From the NCBI GenBank assembly GCA_003452935.1, contig DMMY01000012.1, positions 181,931 to 245,930 on the forward strand: a stretch of DNA of 64,000 bases. The letters run 5' to 3'. The notes under the pieces are model-generated. The model was not told where the DNA came from. It ran no database searches and saw nothing but the letters and a program-made list of their open reading frames with translations. Numbering within the stretch: position 1 is the stretch's first letter; each line of letters begins with the position of its first letter. A program made the translations under genes and the position numbers. This document shows, in pieces, positions 22,708 through 30,857 of this stretch. The DNA is from Elusimicrobiota bacterium. Lineage in GTDB: Bacteria; Elusimicrobiota; Elusimicrobia; UBA1565; UBA9628.

Positions 22708-24084
22708 TTAGAAGCGGCCGAACACTTCGAGGCCGTACTTGGTGGCCTTGGCGCCGGAGGGATTGGAGGCCATGCCGGCGTCGAATAAAGCCGCGGAGAG
22801 GGCTATCCAGAAGCGATCCTGGATGTTGTAGCGCAGCCGGAGGTCCCATTCCATGCCCAAGGTGCGGGGGCCGGTGCGGATATGCTCGGCTTGAAAGAGG
22901 TAGTAGTCCACGTCCAGGATAAAGCCCCGGTACGCCGGAGGGGTGAATCCTCCCCCCACTACCATGATCCCGGATGCGCCGTCGCGCAGCCCGCTGGCGG
23001 TCGAGGTCGACGTGTAATTTCCCCCGAAAGCGTCGTAGGGCGTGGCCGCGAAGAACTCCCCGAACCCGGAGCGCTCCAGGCCGTTGAATCGGTGCCCGTG
23101 GGACGGGAAGAAAGCCTCGTCCGTTGTGGTAGTGGAGGGGTCGTCTCCGGAGCCGCGCGCTATGGAGAGACGCGCGATGCCTTCCCCGAGCCGGGGCAGG
23201 CGCTGCTTCCATTTGGCCTTGACGACCTGGGCGTTGCCCTGGTAAGTGATATGATTGGGCGCCGGGATGGCGCTGGTGGGCGTGGCCGCGCCTCGCTGGA
23301 TCGCGGCCTCGCCGTCGAATACGATCGGGCCGTAATTGAGGCTGTAGCGCAGGCTGGTGAAGCTTCGCATGGCCTTGGAGACCATGCAGCCGTCCGGCCC
23401 CATGCCGTCGAAAGAGCAGCCGTATATCCTCTGGATCGCGCGGTCTTTCTCGAAGAGCTGGTTGAGCTGCCAGATGCCTTCGCTGGGAAGGTCCAGGGTC
23501 AGCCCATAGAGGGTCAGGGAATTCTCGGGGGCTTGCTGGGCGTTGCGGTCGGCGAAAGCGAAGCCTTCCAGCTTCATCCCCCACCAGGGCAGTTCCCCCC
23601 TCAAAGACGCGCCCGTGAGCCCGGCGCCGTCGTCGTCTAGGAGGAGCCCGCTTCCCAGCCGGTAATTCTGCCGGCCGAAGGTGGTCTCCACCGGATAGCC
23701 GAGAGGATGGATGACCTTGAGGTAGGCGTTCTCGATGAAGGGGGTGAAATTGCTGGCCGGGTAATTGTCCGCGACGCGCCTGAAAGGGGTTTGCAGGGCC
23801 GTAGTCGAGCCGGTGACTCCCAAGGCGCGCAGGGTCACGCCCACGTCCATGGTGACTTCTTCCGGGCCCCGGGACTCCAGGACGATGCGCTTGACCGCGA
23901 TCGCGAGCCTGGCGTCGTTGGTGATGAAGGAATGGTTGTTGTGCAGGCTCTTGTCGCTTTCCAGATTGAGGTTGGAGTAGGACACCGCCTTCATTTTGTA
24001 GGAGGCCGCGATGTCGAGGTTCGCGGCCCGGGCCGGGACGCAGGCCAGGGGCAATAGAGTCAGGGAAAGCAAGCGCGCGATCAT
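22708..24084 (-). CDS. Outer-membrane β-barrel protein (alginate-export/porin type)
   Basis: 458 residues with a signal peptide (MIARLLSLTLLPLACVPARA). The mature part alternates hydrophobic and polar residues with many aromatic girdle positions and ends in GLEVFGRF, a terminal Phe as recognised by the BAM machinery. FGRQNYRLGSGLLLDDD resembles the conserved strand region of alginate-export-type porins. A paired CSFDGMGPDGC suggests a disulfide in a loop. Substrate is unknown. It lies downstream of the larger porin, separated by a strong terminator, so it needs its own promoter, which I could not find. Confidence 0.7.
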   Translation of the reverse strand: MIARLLSLTLLPLACVPARAANLDIAASYKMKAVSYSNLNLESDKSLHNNHSFITNDARLAIAVKRIVLESRGPEEVTMDVGVTLRALGVTGSTTALQTPFRRVADNYPASNFTPFIENAYLKVIHPLGYPVETTFGRQNYRLGSGLLLDDDGAGLTGASLRGELPWWGMKLEGFAFADRNAQQAPENSLTLYGLTLDLPSEGIWQLNQLFEKDRAIQRIYGCSFDGMGPDGCMVSKAMRSFTSLRYSLNYGPIVFDGEAAIQRGAATPTSAIPAPNHITYQGNAQVVKAKWKQRLPRLGEGIARLSIARGSGDDPSTTTTDEAFFPSHGHRFNGLERSGFGEFFAATPYDAFGGNYTSTSTASGLRDGASGIMVVGGGFTPPAYRGFILDVDYYLFQAEHIRTGPRTLGMEWDLRLRYNIQDRFWIALSAALFDAGMASNPSGAKATKYGLEVFGRF

Positions 24085-24118
24085 GCCGGGATAATCCTAC
24101 CAAAAATAGGGAAAAATA

Positions 24119-24150
24119 AGAACCCCCGGCGGCATGCCGCCGGGGGTTCT
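24119..24150 (-). terminator. Intrinsic terminator of the porin gene
   Basis: A perfect 32-bp palindrome with stem AGAACCCCCGGCGGC, followed on the minus strand by TTATTTTT. It lies 18 bases past the porin stop. This is the strongest terminator in the window and isolates the porin from the next gene. Confidence 0.92.
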
Positions 24151-24167
24151 GTTTGTGACGACGTCTG

Positions 24168-25628
24168 TTAGAACTTGATCGCGACGTCGAAGTACGACAG
24201 CAGCGCCGGGTTCTCGCTGTCTTGAGCCTCGGCCGGCCGGGTGATGCCGCGCTTGTACTCCTTGATGAAGCCGCCGGGCTGGAAGGTTCCGACTCCAGCG
24301 CGGAAGCTCACGTTCTCGGAGTGCTTCCACTCCGCATCCAGGTCGATTTCCGACCCGATGTGCCGGTTGCCCTGGCCGTCCTGCACGCCAGGGGCGGTCG
24401 CGGTCTTGGTCATGCGGAAGAACTTGAAGTCCCAGTAGGACACGCCGGCGGTCAGCTTGCTGACCGCGGCCGGGTTGGCCTTGACTCCAACGCCCCAGAT
24501 GACGCGGTTGCTCAGCCCGTCGGAGGCCGGGTTCGTCGCCGGCGCGCCGCCGTTGTTGATCTGGGAGCCGAACGTCAGGCCGCCGACATTGTACCTGTCG
24601 AACCGGCCGTAGATGGCGCCGGGGCGGAAGTCCGTGTTGATGGATACGAACTGGGCGTTCTGGTTCTCGGACGAGTTGTCGCGTCCCGTGCCCATGGAGA
24701 AGTTGCCCCAGGGGCTGAACGTTCCGATGTTGGCCACTTCGGCCTTCATTCCGCCGTCGAGCTTGACGGCCCAGCCGCAGTAGCGGGCGTTGTTGCCGGG
24801 TGCCGCGCCCACGCGGTAGTCGCCGAAGTTCTGGGCGAACTCGCCCGAAACAAAGGCTCCGCCGAACTTGGCCTTGGCCTTGATGCCGGCGATGTAGAGG
24901 TTGTCGTTCTTGCTGTCATCCGCGCCGAGGCCCGTGGTGAAGCGGTGGGTCTCCGCGTTGTACAGGTAGAACTTGCCGTCCACGTTCTCCATGCCCTTGG
25001 TGCCGACCACGAGGCCGCGCAGATCCTTGCGGCCGTTGTAGGCGGCGGCGGTGTTGCCGATGGCGCGACCGGCGGCGCCGTTGGACTGGTTCGCGGCCAG
25101 GACCGAGACGTAGAGCTTCTCGCCGTTGTAGTCGAACTTGGCGGCGTCGATGGCGTCCACGTTCATGCCGTACTGGTTGTGGCGGGGGCCGTAATAGATG
25201 ATGAGGTCGCCCTCTTCACCGTAGAACTGCCGGCCCAGGGTCGTGTCCACGTAGCCGAAGACCTTGTCGATCTTGACGTTGGCTTCGTCCACGAAGAGCA
25301 GGGTCGTGACGGTGTTGACGTCCTGCGGGGTCGTGTCCGCCGTCCGGCTGCCCCAGACGCGGTCGTTCTTGCGGATGGTCACGCGGCTATGGACGTCGTC
25401 GAGCAGGTCCCAGTCCATGTTGAGCATGAGCCGGGTCTGCACGTTCCCGATCTGATCGCCGCCGTTGTTGGCTTTTGGATGGGTCTGGAAGTCCAGCACG
25501 TTGCGGGCCGAGGTGGCCTGCAAGTCGATGGAGCCTCCAAACTTGAAGTTCTTAAGCAGCTCGGCATTAGCCTGGCTGATGGAAAGAACCAGAGCCAGGG
25601 CCAAGACCGATCCCAGGAGCTTCTTCAT
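24168..25628 (-). CDS. Major outer-membrane porin-like protein
   Basis: 486 residues from ATG 25628: MKKLLGSVLALALVLSISQANA is a clean signal peptide. An in-frame GTG two codons upstream (25634) lies only 4 bases from the GGAGG; the ATG is 10 bases away and gives the better signal. The mature protein is a β-barrel with motifs FKFGGSIDLQAT, RLMLNMDWDL, GRQFYGEEGDLIIYYGPRHNQYG and a terminal SYFDVAIKF. Gly/Asn-rich loops and a strong promoter, good ribosome site, long leader and strong terminator all point to high expression. Solute specificity cannot be read. Confidence 0.82.
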   Translation of the reverse strand: MKKLLGSVLALALVLSISQANAELLKNFKFGGSIDLQATSARNVLDFQTHPKANNGGDQIGNVQTRLMLNMDWDLLDDVHSRVTIRKNDRVWGSRTADTTPQDVNTVTTLLFVDEANVKIDKVFGYVDTTLGRQFYGEEGDLIIYYGPRHNQYGMNVDAIDAAKFDYNGEKLYVSVLAANQSNGAAGRAIGNTAAAYNGRKDLRGLVVGTKGMENVDGKFYLYNAETHRFTTGLGADDSKNDNLYIAGIKAKAKFGGAFVSGEFAQNFGDYRVGAAPGNNARYCGWAVKLDGGMKAEVANIGTFSPWGNFSMGTGRDNSSENQNAQFVSINTDFRPGAIYGRFDRYNVGGLTFGSQINNGGAPATNPASDGLSNRVIWGVGVKANPAAVSKLTAGVSYWDFKFFRMTKTATAPGVQDGQGNRHIGSEIDLDAEWKHSENVSFRAGVGTFQPGGFIKEYKRGITRPAEAQDSENPALLSYFDVAIKF

Positions 25629-25638
25629 TTGCACTATT

Positions 25639-25798
25639 CCTCCTTACTTTTCGTAAGCCCCGCATCAGCGGGGATTCTTTTGCTCATCAACCCCGCTTAG
25701 GCGGGGCCTACGTTTTGCCGTCTTCAGGAGCGTGCCGTCAGCTTCTGGCCGCGGCCTCGGCCTTCAAGGCCGAGTCTCCTTACTTCACGAGCGGGTTG
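25639..25798 (-). promoter_or_regulatory. Structured 5' leader of the porin mRNA
   Basis: About 160 untranslated bases. In mRNA order: a repeat-like AAGTAAGGAG, stem CTCGGCCTT/AAGGCCGAG (25756-25774), stem CCCCGC/GCGGGG (25691-25706), a second stem with the same arms (25658-25673), then CTTAC-GAAAA-GTAAG whose 3' arm runs into the Shine-Dalgarno GGAGG (25639-25643). The two identical stems can also pair with each other, allowing alternative folds. A nine-codon frame TTG...TGA (25767-25738, MKAEAAARS) follows the upstream AAGGAG by 8 bases and could be a leader peptide. Confidence 0.5.
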
Positions 25799-25828
25799 AT
25801 TCTATCAAAGGCTTATTTTTCATGTCAA
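25799..25828 (-). promoter_or_regulatory. Sigma-70-type promoter of the porin gene
   Basis: Minus strand TTGACA (25828-25823), 18-base spacer, TAGAAT (25804-25799): a perfect -35 and 5/6 -10. Transcription would start near 25792. The remaining gap 25829-26010 holds AT-rich sequence with no gene seen. Confidence 0.8.
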
Positions 25829-26010
25829 TAGTTAAATGTGTCAGGGAATGTCATTTTTTATCCCCCCTCTTTTGTCCTGCTGGAGAAAAATGTCAGGAAG
25901 ACGGCTTCTTTTTTCCAGGCGTTCTCTTGATAGTTATTCGTGCTATTGAGTGCTATTTGTTATCGTCTATTTTTTGAGCCAGGATAGGTTATATAAGGAA
26001 GGCCGGCTCG

Positions 26011-26051
26011 AATAAAAACCGCCGGCTGCCTGACTGGGCAGCCGGCGGTTT
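26011..26051 (-). terminator. Intrinsic terminator after the TPR membrane gene
   Basis: Stem AAACCGCCGGCTGCC/GGCAGCCGGCGGTTT (15 bp) with loop of six, followed on the minus strand by TTATT (the stem end and tail read TTTTTATT). It lies 10 bases past the stop at 26061. Confidence 0.92.
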
Positions 26052-26060
26052 GAGGGGTGC

Positions 26061-26723
26061 TCAGGTCCCCAGGGTTTTGAGTTTTTCCTGGGCCCAGGAC
26101 GCCCAGGAGGTCTCGGGATACTGGATCACCATTTTTTGAAGGGTGGCCTTGGCCGCTGCGGCCTGGGACATGGTTATCTGGCAGCGCGCCAGGGAGGCGT
26201 GGGCTTGAGGCGCCAGGAAATGGTCGGGATAGGTCTGCAGGAACCTTTCGCCGGTCTGGCTGGCCTCGGCGCACTGGGCCATGGCTTCCTGCGCCATGCC
26301 CAAGCCTTCCAGAGCGAAAGGCAGCAGGGTCTGGGGCTGGCCCCGGTCCAGCAGCTGTTTGTAGTACTTCGCGCTTTCGGGGAAGCGCTCTTTTTGGTAG
26401 AGAAGTTCCCCCGCGAAGAGCAGGGCATAGCCGGTGGCCGCGGCTGACGGGTATTGCGCGTTTAGTCCCTCCACCTTTTTGAGCGCCTCGTCGGTTTGGC
26501 CCTGATAGGCGTAAGCGTTGGCCAAGGAGAACTGGTCCCAGGCCGCGCTCTGCCTGGCGCGATAGCTGTAGATGGACAGACCGCCCAGGAGGATGACGCC
26601 GGCCGCGGCCGCGGCCGCGATGCCCGCGGTCCTGCGGTTTGAAGCCACCCACCGCAGTATCCGGTCCACCGCATCCTGGATTTCATTTTTCTTGATCTGC
26701 TGCCGGACCCATTGTTTTCCCAT
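26061..26723 (-). CDS. Membrane-anchored TPR protein (YfgM-like)
   Basis: 220 residues. A cytoplasmic amphipathic N-terminus, one transmembrane helix (about 34-52, TAGIAAAAAAGVILLGGLSIYS), then four to five TPR-like hairpins, including YALLFAGELLYQKERFPESAKYYKQLL and ASLARCQITMSQAAAAKATLQKM. This matches the design of YfgM/ancillary SecYEG proteins (TM plus periplasmic TPR). The assignment is structural rather than sequence-specific. tRNA-Arg lies upstream on the same strand. Confidence 0.7.
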   Translation of the reverse strand: MGKQWVRQQIKKNEIQDAVDRILRWVASNRRTAGIAAAAAAGVILLGGLSIYSYRARQSAAWDQFSLANAYAYQGQTDEALKKVEGLNAQYPSAAATGYALLFAGELLYQKERFPESAKYYKQLLDRGQPQTLLPFALEGLGMAQEAMAQCAEASQTGERFLQTYPDHFLAPQAHASLARCQITMSQAAAAKATLQKMVIQYPETSWASWAQEKLKTLGT

Positions 26724-26765
26724 GATCTTGTTCCTTTTATTTTGGATCGCGCCTTGTCAAATTCT

Positions 26766-26837
26766 TGCCCCGAGAGGGAATCGAACCCCCATCTTCTCCT
26801 TAGGACGGAGTAGCTCTATCCATTGAGCTATCGAGGC
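26766..26837 (-). tRNA. tRNA-Arg (CCT)
   Basis: Acceptor GCCTCGA/TCGGGGC (one G-T), D stem GCTC/GAGC, anticodon loop GTCCTAA giving CCT, T arm GGGGG-TTCGATT-CCCTC. The outermost anticodon-stem pair is A-A, a small departure from the usual. CCA is not encoded. It sits four bases past the apt stop and may be processed from that transcript. Confidence 0.92.
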
Positions 26838-26841
26838 GTCG

Positions 26842-27369
26842 TCAGTACTTGATCAGCGCCCGCACGTCGCGGCCGGCGAGCTTGGCGCGGCCGTTGAGGA
26901 ATCCCAGCTCGATAAGGAATGACGCGCCGGCGACCGCGCCCCCGATTTGCTCTATGAGCTCGCAGGCGGCCTTGGCCGTGCCGCCGGTGGCCAGAACGTC
27001 GTCGACCAGGAGGACCTTGGCTCCGGCCGGGAACGCGTCCTCGTGGGCCTCGATGTAGTCTTGGCCGTATTCCAGGTCGTAGGCGGCCGACTTGGTCCGG
27101 CGCGGAAGCTTCCCTTTCTTGCGGATGGGCACCACGCCAGCCTTGAGCCGGTAGGCTATAGGGGTCGCCAGAAGAAACCCGCGGGATTCGATGCCGGCCA
27201 CGATCTCGATGCCGGCGCTTTGAAACGGCTCCGTCATCTTGTCGATGGCGGCCGCGAAGGCCTTGGCGTCGGACAAGAGCGGCGTGATGTCCTTGAATAC
27301 GATCCCCTTCTTGGGGAAATCCGGGACGTCCTTGACCAGGGCGGCCGGGTCGACGGGGGCCACGGACAT
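26842..27369 (-). CDS. apt: Adenine phosphoribosyltransferase
   Basis: Adenine + PRPP to AMP, in purine salvage. 175 residues: FPKKGIVFKDITPLL at the N-terminus, AGIESRGFLLATPIA, the KLPRRTKSAAYDLEYG flexible loop, and the PRPP motif VLLVDDVLATGGTA. All as in the family. Its ATG overlaps the sigma-factor stop (TAATG) behind GGAGG, so translation is coupled. Confidence 0.96.
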   Translation of the reverse strand: MSVAPVDPAALVKDVPDFPKKGIVFKDITPLLSDAKAFAAAIDKMTEPFQSAGIEIVAGIESRGFLLATPIAYRLKAGVVPIRKKGKLPRRTKSAAYDLEYGQDYIEAHEDAFPAGAKVLLVDDVLATGGTAKAACELIEQIGGAVAGASFLIELGFLNGRAKLAGRDVRALIKY

Positions 27370-28409
27370 TATTTCCTCCTGGGCCTGGGCCCGGCATCGA
27401 CGCGGGCGGCGACCAGGTTCCTGGGCTTGCGGCGGATGATATGGGGGCCAGGTGGAGCGGTGGCGCGTCCCGGAGGTATGGTTTGGCCGAGGATATCGGT
27501 CCTGACCTTGGGCGCCTGCCAGCCCGGCTGGAGGTTGGGAGAGCCCAAGGCGCGGCTGTCGGTTACCTCGATGAGGCCCATGCGGTTGGCTACGCGGCGC
27601 AGACGCAGCAGGGCGCGCTCCTCGATCTGGCGGATGCGCTCGCGGGAAAGCTTGAGGCGCTTGCCCACCTCTTCGAGCGTCATGGGGGTCTGGCCCGTCA
27701 ATCCGTGGCGGAACTCAAGGATCATGCGCTCGCGCTCGCCGATTTCCCTGAGGGCTTGATTGAGCTCGTCGTGGAGCTTGAGCACGGAGATGAGGTTTTC
27801 CGGGGACTGGTTGTCGGCCTCGGAAAGCATGTCCTCGACCGTGATATTGTCGTCCTCGCTGTCCACCGGCGCCTCGAGAGAGCCCATGCCGCGCGCCGCC
27901 TCGGCGGCGTCGAGGACTCCGCGCACCTGCCTGGCCGTCCAGTGCATGGTTCGGGCCATCTCCGCCAGGGACGGGTCGCGGCCCAGCCGGGCGTGGAGTT
28001 TTTCCCACATCTTGAGCCATTTGCGCAGGGCTTCCCAGGCATGGGGCGGGATGCGGATGGTCTTGGACTGCTCCTCCACGGCCCGCCTGATGGATTGCTC
28101 TATCCAATAGGAGGCGTAGGTCGAGAAGCGGTAGCCTTTCTTGGGCTCGAACTTGTCGATGGAATGCATGAGCCCGAGGTTGCCTTCTTCGATCAAGTCC
28201 ATGAAGTCTATGCCCTGCCGGTGATATTTCTTGGCGATGGGCACGACCAGCCTGAGATTGGCCTCCATGATGCGCTGCTTGGAAGGCCGGTCGCCCCGTT
28301 TGGCTTTCTTCCAAAGCTGATGGAGTTCCTCGCGATCGACCAGAGCCAGTTTCTGGATGCCCTTAAAGTACTGGCTGATGGTGTCAGTGCTTGGTGCTTC
28401 GTTTGACAT
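27369..28409 (-). CDS. RNA polymerase sigma-70 family factor (primary-like, group 2)
   Basis: 346 residues. Region 1.2-like start (DTISQYFKGIQKLALVDREE), regions 2.1-2.4 (NLRLVVPIAKKYHRQGI, DLIEEGNLGLMHSIDKFEPK, GYRFSTYASYWIEQSIRRAV), regions 3.0-3.2, and region 4.2 helix-turn-helix (LEEVGKRLKLSRERIRQIEE). It lacks the long region 1.1 of RpoD, so I favour an RpoS-like alternative or a short primary sigma. After region 4 is a ~70-residue Pro/Arg-rich basic tail not usual in the family. It is coupled to apt downstream. Confidence 0.92.
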   Translation of the reverse strand: MSNEAPSTDTISQYFKGIQKLALVDREELHQLWKKAKRGDRPSKQRIMEANLRLVVPIAKKYHRQGIDFMDLIEEGNLGLMHSIDKFEPKKGYRFSTYASYWIEQSIRRAVEEQSKTIRIPPHAWEALRKWLKMWEKLHARLGRDPSLAEMARTMHWTARQVRGVLDAAEAARGMGSLEAPVDSEDDNITVEDMLSEADNQSPENLISVLKLHDELNQALREIGERERMILEFRHGLTGQTPMTLEEVGKRLKLSRERIRQIEERALLRLRRVANRMGLIEVTDSRALGSPNLQPGWQAPKVRTDILGQTIPPGRATAPPGPHIIRRKPRNLVAARVDAGPRPRRK

Positions 28410-28427
28410 GGCCAGCTCCCTGGACGC

Positions 28428-28709
28428 CTACAGTATGTCGAAGAACGGCGGCCCTCCCTCGGGCTCGAGCGCCGTCGTCTCGACTTCCTCCACGCACGCC
28501 GCCGACGGACCCGCGCGCAGCTGCCGGGCGAACTCTTCCACGTCTCGCCGGCGGCCCTCCGCCTCGGCTTCCATCGTCCCGTCTTCGCGATTTATCGCCC
28601 AGCCGCGCAGCCCCAGCTTCCCGGCCCAGTGCCGCGCGAACCAACGGAAACCGACCCCTTGCACGCGTCCGCGCACGATGAATCGCCGTCGAGTCAAAGA
28701 GTCGGGCAT
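28428..28709 (-). CDS. acyP: Acylphosphatase
   Basis: Hydrolyses acyl phosphates. 93 residues, normal length. The signature VRGRVQGVGFRWFAR holds the phosphate-binding Arg, and GWAINREDGTMEAEAEG holds the catalytic Asn. It lies 18 bases ahead of the sigma gene and just after tRNA-Pro(CGG). Confidence 0.93.
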   Translation of the reverse strand: MPDSLTRRRFIVRGRVQGVGFRWFARHWAGKLGLRGWAINREDGTMEAEAEGRRRDVEEFARQLRAGPSAACVEEVETTALEPEGGPPFFDIL

Positions 28710-28729
28710 GCGGCGCTGTCGTCAAAATA

Positions 28730-28802
28730 TCGGGGTACTCAGGCTTGAACTGAGAACCTCTTGGTCCCGAACCAAGCGCTCTACCAATTGAGCTATACCC
28801 CG
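28730..28802 (-). tRNA. tRNA-Pro (CGG)
   Basis: Acceptor CGGGGTA/TACCCCG with the C1-G72 pair typical of proline tRNA, D stem GCTC/GAGC, anticodon stem CTTGG/CCAAG around TTCGGGA (CGG), T arm CTCAG-TTCAAGC-CTGAG. CCA is not encoded. A perfect TATAAT lies 8 bases upstream. Confidence 0.94.
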
Positions 28803-28809
28803 TCTCGAA

Positions 28810-28815
28810 ATTATA
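28810..28815 (-). promoter_or_regulatory. Candidate -10 box for tRNA-Pro (CGG)
   Basis: TATAAT on the minus strand, seven bases before the tRNA 5' end. The -35 region 17 bases upstream is not close to TTGACA. A short CTTGC/GCAAG stem lies just before it. Confidence 0.4.
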
Positions 28816-28854
28816 TTTTAGAAATATCCGGCCTTGCGGGCAAGACATTCCTGG

Positions 28855-28926
28855 TCGGGGACCCGGGGATCGAACCCGGAACCTCTCGCACCCCAAGCGA
28901 GCGCTCTACCATTGAGCCAGTCCCCG
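28855..28926 (-). tRNA. tRNA-Pro (GGG)
   Basis: Acceptor CGGGGAC/GTCCCCG, D stem GCTC/GAGC, anticodon stem CTCGC/GCGAG around TTGGGGT (GGG), T arm with the TTCGATC loop. CCA is not encoded. It sits 52 bases upstream of tRNA-Pro(CGG), so two different proline isoacceptors stand in tandem. Confidence 0.94.
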
Positions 28927-28968
28927 ACCACGAGCGTCTTGCCCCGAACATTTGAGCCATTAATCCTA

Positions 28969-29337
28969 TCATTTCCCCAGCTCAGAGACCAAGTCCTGCA
29001 GTTCTTGGCGCACCTCGCGCAGCAGCCGCAAGGCCGCCGGCGAAGCCGGCGAGTCCTCGCCTGGAGCGGAAGGCAGGCCCCTGCGCCTTTCCAGGAGCGC
29101 CCGCCGCGCGCCGGCCATGGTCATCCGGCGTCCCAGGAGCAGGCGTTTGACCTCGAATATCGTCTCCATGTCCGAGCGGGTATAGCGGCGATGGCCGCTC
29201 GCCCGCCGAGCCGGCCGCGGGAATCCCAATTCCGACTCCCAATAGCGCAATGTATGAGACGGCACCTGGGCCAGGCGACAGGCCTCGCCCATGGTGAAGA
29301 AATCCTGCTCCGGCAGCGGCGGCGTTGCGCCGCTCAC
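28969..29337 (-). CDS. MerR-family transcriptional regulator
   Basis: 122 residues. The winged helix-turn-helix reads FFTMGEACRLAQVPSHTLRYWE, then the wing RRASGHRRYTRSDM, followed by a dimerising helix ending in VRQELQDLVSEL. There are no Cys residues for metal sensing, as in the short MlrA-like members. Its ATG overlaps the HU/IHF stop by four bases. A MerR gene after an IHF/HU gene is a known arrangement. Confidence 0.9.
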   Translation of the reverse strand: MSGATPPLPEQDFFTMGEACRLAQVPSHTLRYWESELGFPRPARRASGHRRYTRSDMETIFEVKRLLLGRRMTMAGARRALLERRRGLPSAPGEDSPASPAALRLLREVRQELQDLVSELGK

Positions 29338-29597
29338 GGGCGCAGCAGGTTTTTCGAGGCCTTGAAGCGTACGCCCTTGCGCGGAGGCACCGTCACTTGC
29401 TGCCCGGTTTTCGGGTTGCGTCCCTGCCTCTGCTGGCGTTGCTTGACCCGGAAGGTGCCAAAGTTGGAGATCACGACCTTTTCCTCGCGATTGAGCGCCG
29501 CGCGGATGGTTTCGAACGTGGTCTCCACGGCATTGGCCGCCTCTCCCTTGGTGCTCAGAACCTTGGATACGGCTTTTATGATGTCGAGTCTATTCAT
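29334..29597 (-). CDS. HU/IHF-family DNA-bending protein
   Basis: 87 residues, typical length. MNRLDIIKAVSKVLSTKGEA forms the helical body; NFGTFRVKQR and GRNPKTGQQVTVP form the β-arm with the intercalating Pro; FKASKNLL closes the fold. Features lean to IHF but without a partner gene in view it may act as a homodimer. It overlaps the upstream nuclease gene by eight bases. Confidence 0.94.
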   Translation of the reverse strand: MNRLDIIKAVSKVLSTKGEAANAVETTFETIRAALNREEKVVISNFGTFRVKQRQQRQGRNPKTGQQVTVPPRKGVRFKASKNLLRP

Positions 29598-30195
29598 CGG
29601 AGTTGTCTTCTTCCTCGGAGTCTTCTTCGTCCTTCTTCGGCTCCTTCTCCTTGGTGGCTTTTTTTGGGCCCTTGAGATCCTTGAAGATATCCTCGGGCTT
29701 GAGATTCTTGAGGTCGGCCTTGAACTTGGAGACTTCGTCTTCCGTGATCGGTTTGTTCAAGGTTTGGCAGTTGGCGAAGACCTTCTCCTCGACGAAAATC
29801 GGGCAGCCGGCCCGCACCGCCACCGCGATGGCGTCGGAAGGCCGGCTGTCGAGGTCCAGGACGGAGTCTCCCTTCATGACCCGGATGCGGGCGTAAAAGG
29901 TGTTGTCCTTGATGTCGCAGACGACCACCTTCTCGACGCTGTAGCCGAGCGTGGTGATGGCGCAGAGCAGCAGATCGTGAGTCAACGGCCTGGGCAGGAC
30001 GATGCCGGAAAAACGGATGGCGATGGCCTGCCCTTCGGTGATGCCGATCCAAATGGGCAGGAGGCGGTCGCCGCTGAGCTCCTCCAGGAATATGATGCAT
30101 TCGTTGTTGGTCGTGGCCAGCGAGTAGATGCGGACTTCTTTCTCCTGCTTGCCGCCCGCTGGTCCGGGCGCGCGTTCCTTTTCGTTCTTGGCCAT
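29590..30195 (-). CDS. Bifunctional nuclease family protein (DUF151)
   Basis: 201 residues. The BFN/DUF151 core spans about 22-155 with LPIWIGITEGQAIAI and SRPSDAIAVAVRAGCPIFVEE. Family members have been reported to cut DNA and RNA. The C-terminal ~45 residues are a Lys/Glu then Glu/Asp-rich tail, absent from most members. The start codon shares one base with the plsY stop. Confidence 0.88.
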   Translation of the reverse strand: MAKNEKERAPGPAGGKQEKEVRIYSLATTNNECIIFLEELSGDRLLPIWIGITEGQAIAIRFSGIVLPRPLTHDLLLCAITTLGYSVEKVVVCDIKDNTFYARIRVMKGDSVLDLDSRPSDAIAVAVRAGCPIFVEEKVFANCQTLNKPITEDEVSKFKADLKNLKPEDIFKDLKGPKKATKEKEPKKDEEDSEEEDNSDE

Positions 30196-30821
30196 CAGGA
30201 GCCCGCGGCCGGCGGCGGCTGGTCCTCATGCCGGAACAGAAGTTCCCGGCTCTTGAACAGGCGCTTCATGTTGGGGATATGCTTGTAAAGGATAAGCAGG
30301 CCCGCCGCCAAGGCCGCCACGGAAAAGGGCAGCGGCGAGCCGAAGATGAAGCTGAGCACCGGCAGGACCACGGCGCCGGCCATGGAACCTATTGAGATGT
30401 GTCCGCTCAAACCGAGGCCGGCGAGGAAGGCCAGCAAGGTCAGGGCCAGGGGCAAGGGAATCAGAGCCGCGAAGACTCCGGCCGATGTCGCCACGCCCTT
30501 GCCGCCGCGCAATCCCAGGAAGATGGTCCAGTCGTGGCCGATGATGGCGGCCGCGCCGCACAGGATGACGAAGATCGATTCGTTCGGATACCAGCGCTGA
30601 GCGAGCATCACGGGGATATAGCCCTTGAGCGCGTCGACCAAGAGCGTGATGGCTCCGGCTTTGGCTCCGGCCACGCGGTAGACGTTGGCGGTTCCCGGAT
30701 TGCCGGAGCCGTATTCGCGGATGTCGATGCCCTTGAGCTTCCTGACCACGAGGTAGCCGGTGGGTATTCCCCCGGCCAAATAACTCAACACCACAAGCCC
30801 GGCCCTGGCAACGATATCCAT
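30195..30821 (-). CDS. plsY: Glycerol-3-phosphate acyltransferase PlsY
   Basis: Transfers acyl from acyl-phosphate to glycerol-3-phosphate, the first step of phospholipid synthesis; inner membrane. 208 residues with five hydrophobic helices. The three family motifs are present: GSGNPGTANVYRV, GHDWTIFLGLRGGKGVATS, and the C-terminal KHIPNMKRL. It pairs with the plsC gene at 12039, giving the window both acylation steps except PlsX. Confidence 0.94.
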   Translation of the reverse strand: MDIVARAGLVVLSYLAGGIPTGYLVVRKLKGIDIREYGSGNPGTANVYRVAGAKAGAITLLVDALKGYIPVMLAQRWYPNESIFVILCGAAAIIGHDWTIFLGLRGGKGVATSAGVFAALIPLPLALTLLAFLAGLGLSGHISIGSMAGAVVLPVLSFIFGSPLPFSVAALAAGLLILYKHIPNMKRLFKSRELLFRHEDQPPPAAGS

Positions 30822-30857
30822 AAGAACAAAAATTTTAGCAAACCTTGCGGCTTTTTT

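Noticed and set aside
24222..25700. A 492-codon open frame antisense to the porin gene
   Set aside because: It is a mirror of the porin codon pattern in GC-rich DNA (Val/Gly/Ala-rich, no domain), lacks a ribosome site, and crosses the porin's promoter-proximal leader.
28969..29597. HU/IHF plus MerR as remains of a mobile element
   Set aside because: They overlap each other and the plsY-nuclease genes in a tight housekeeping operon with matching base composition.
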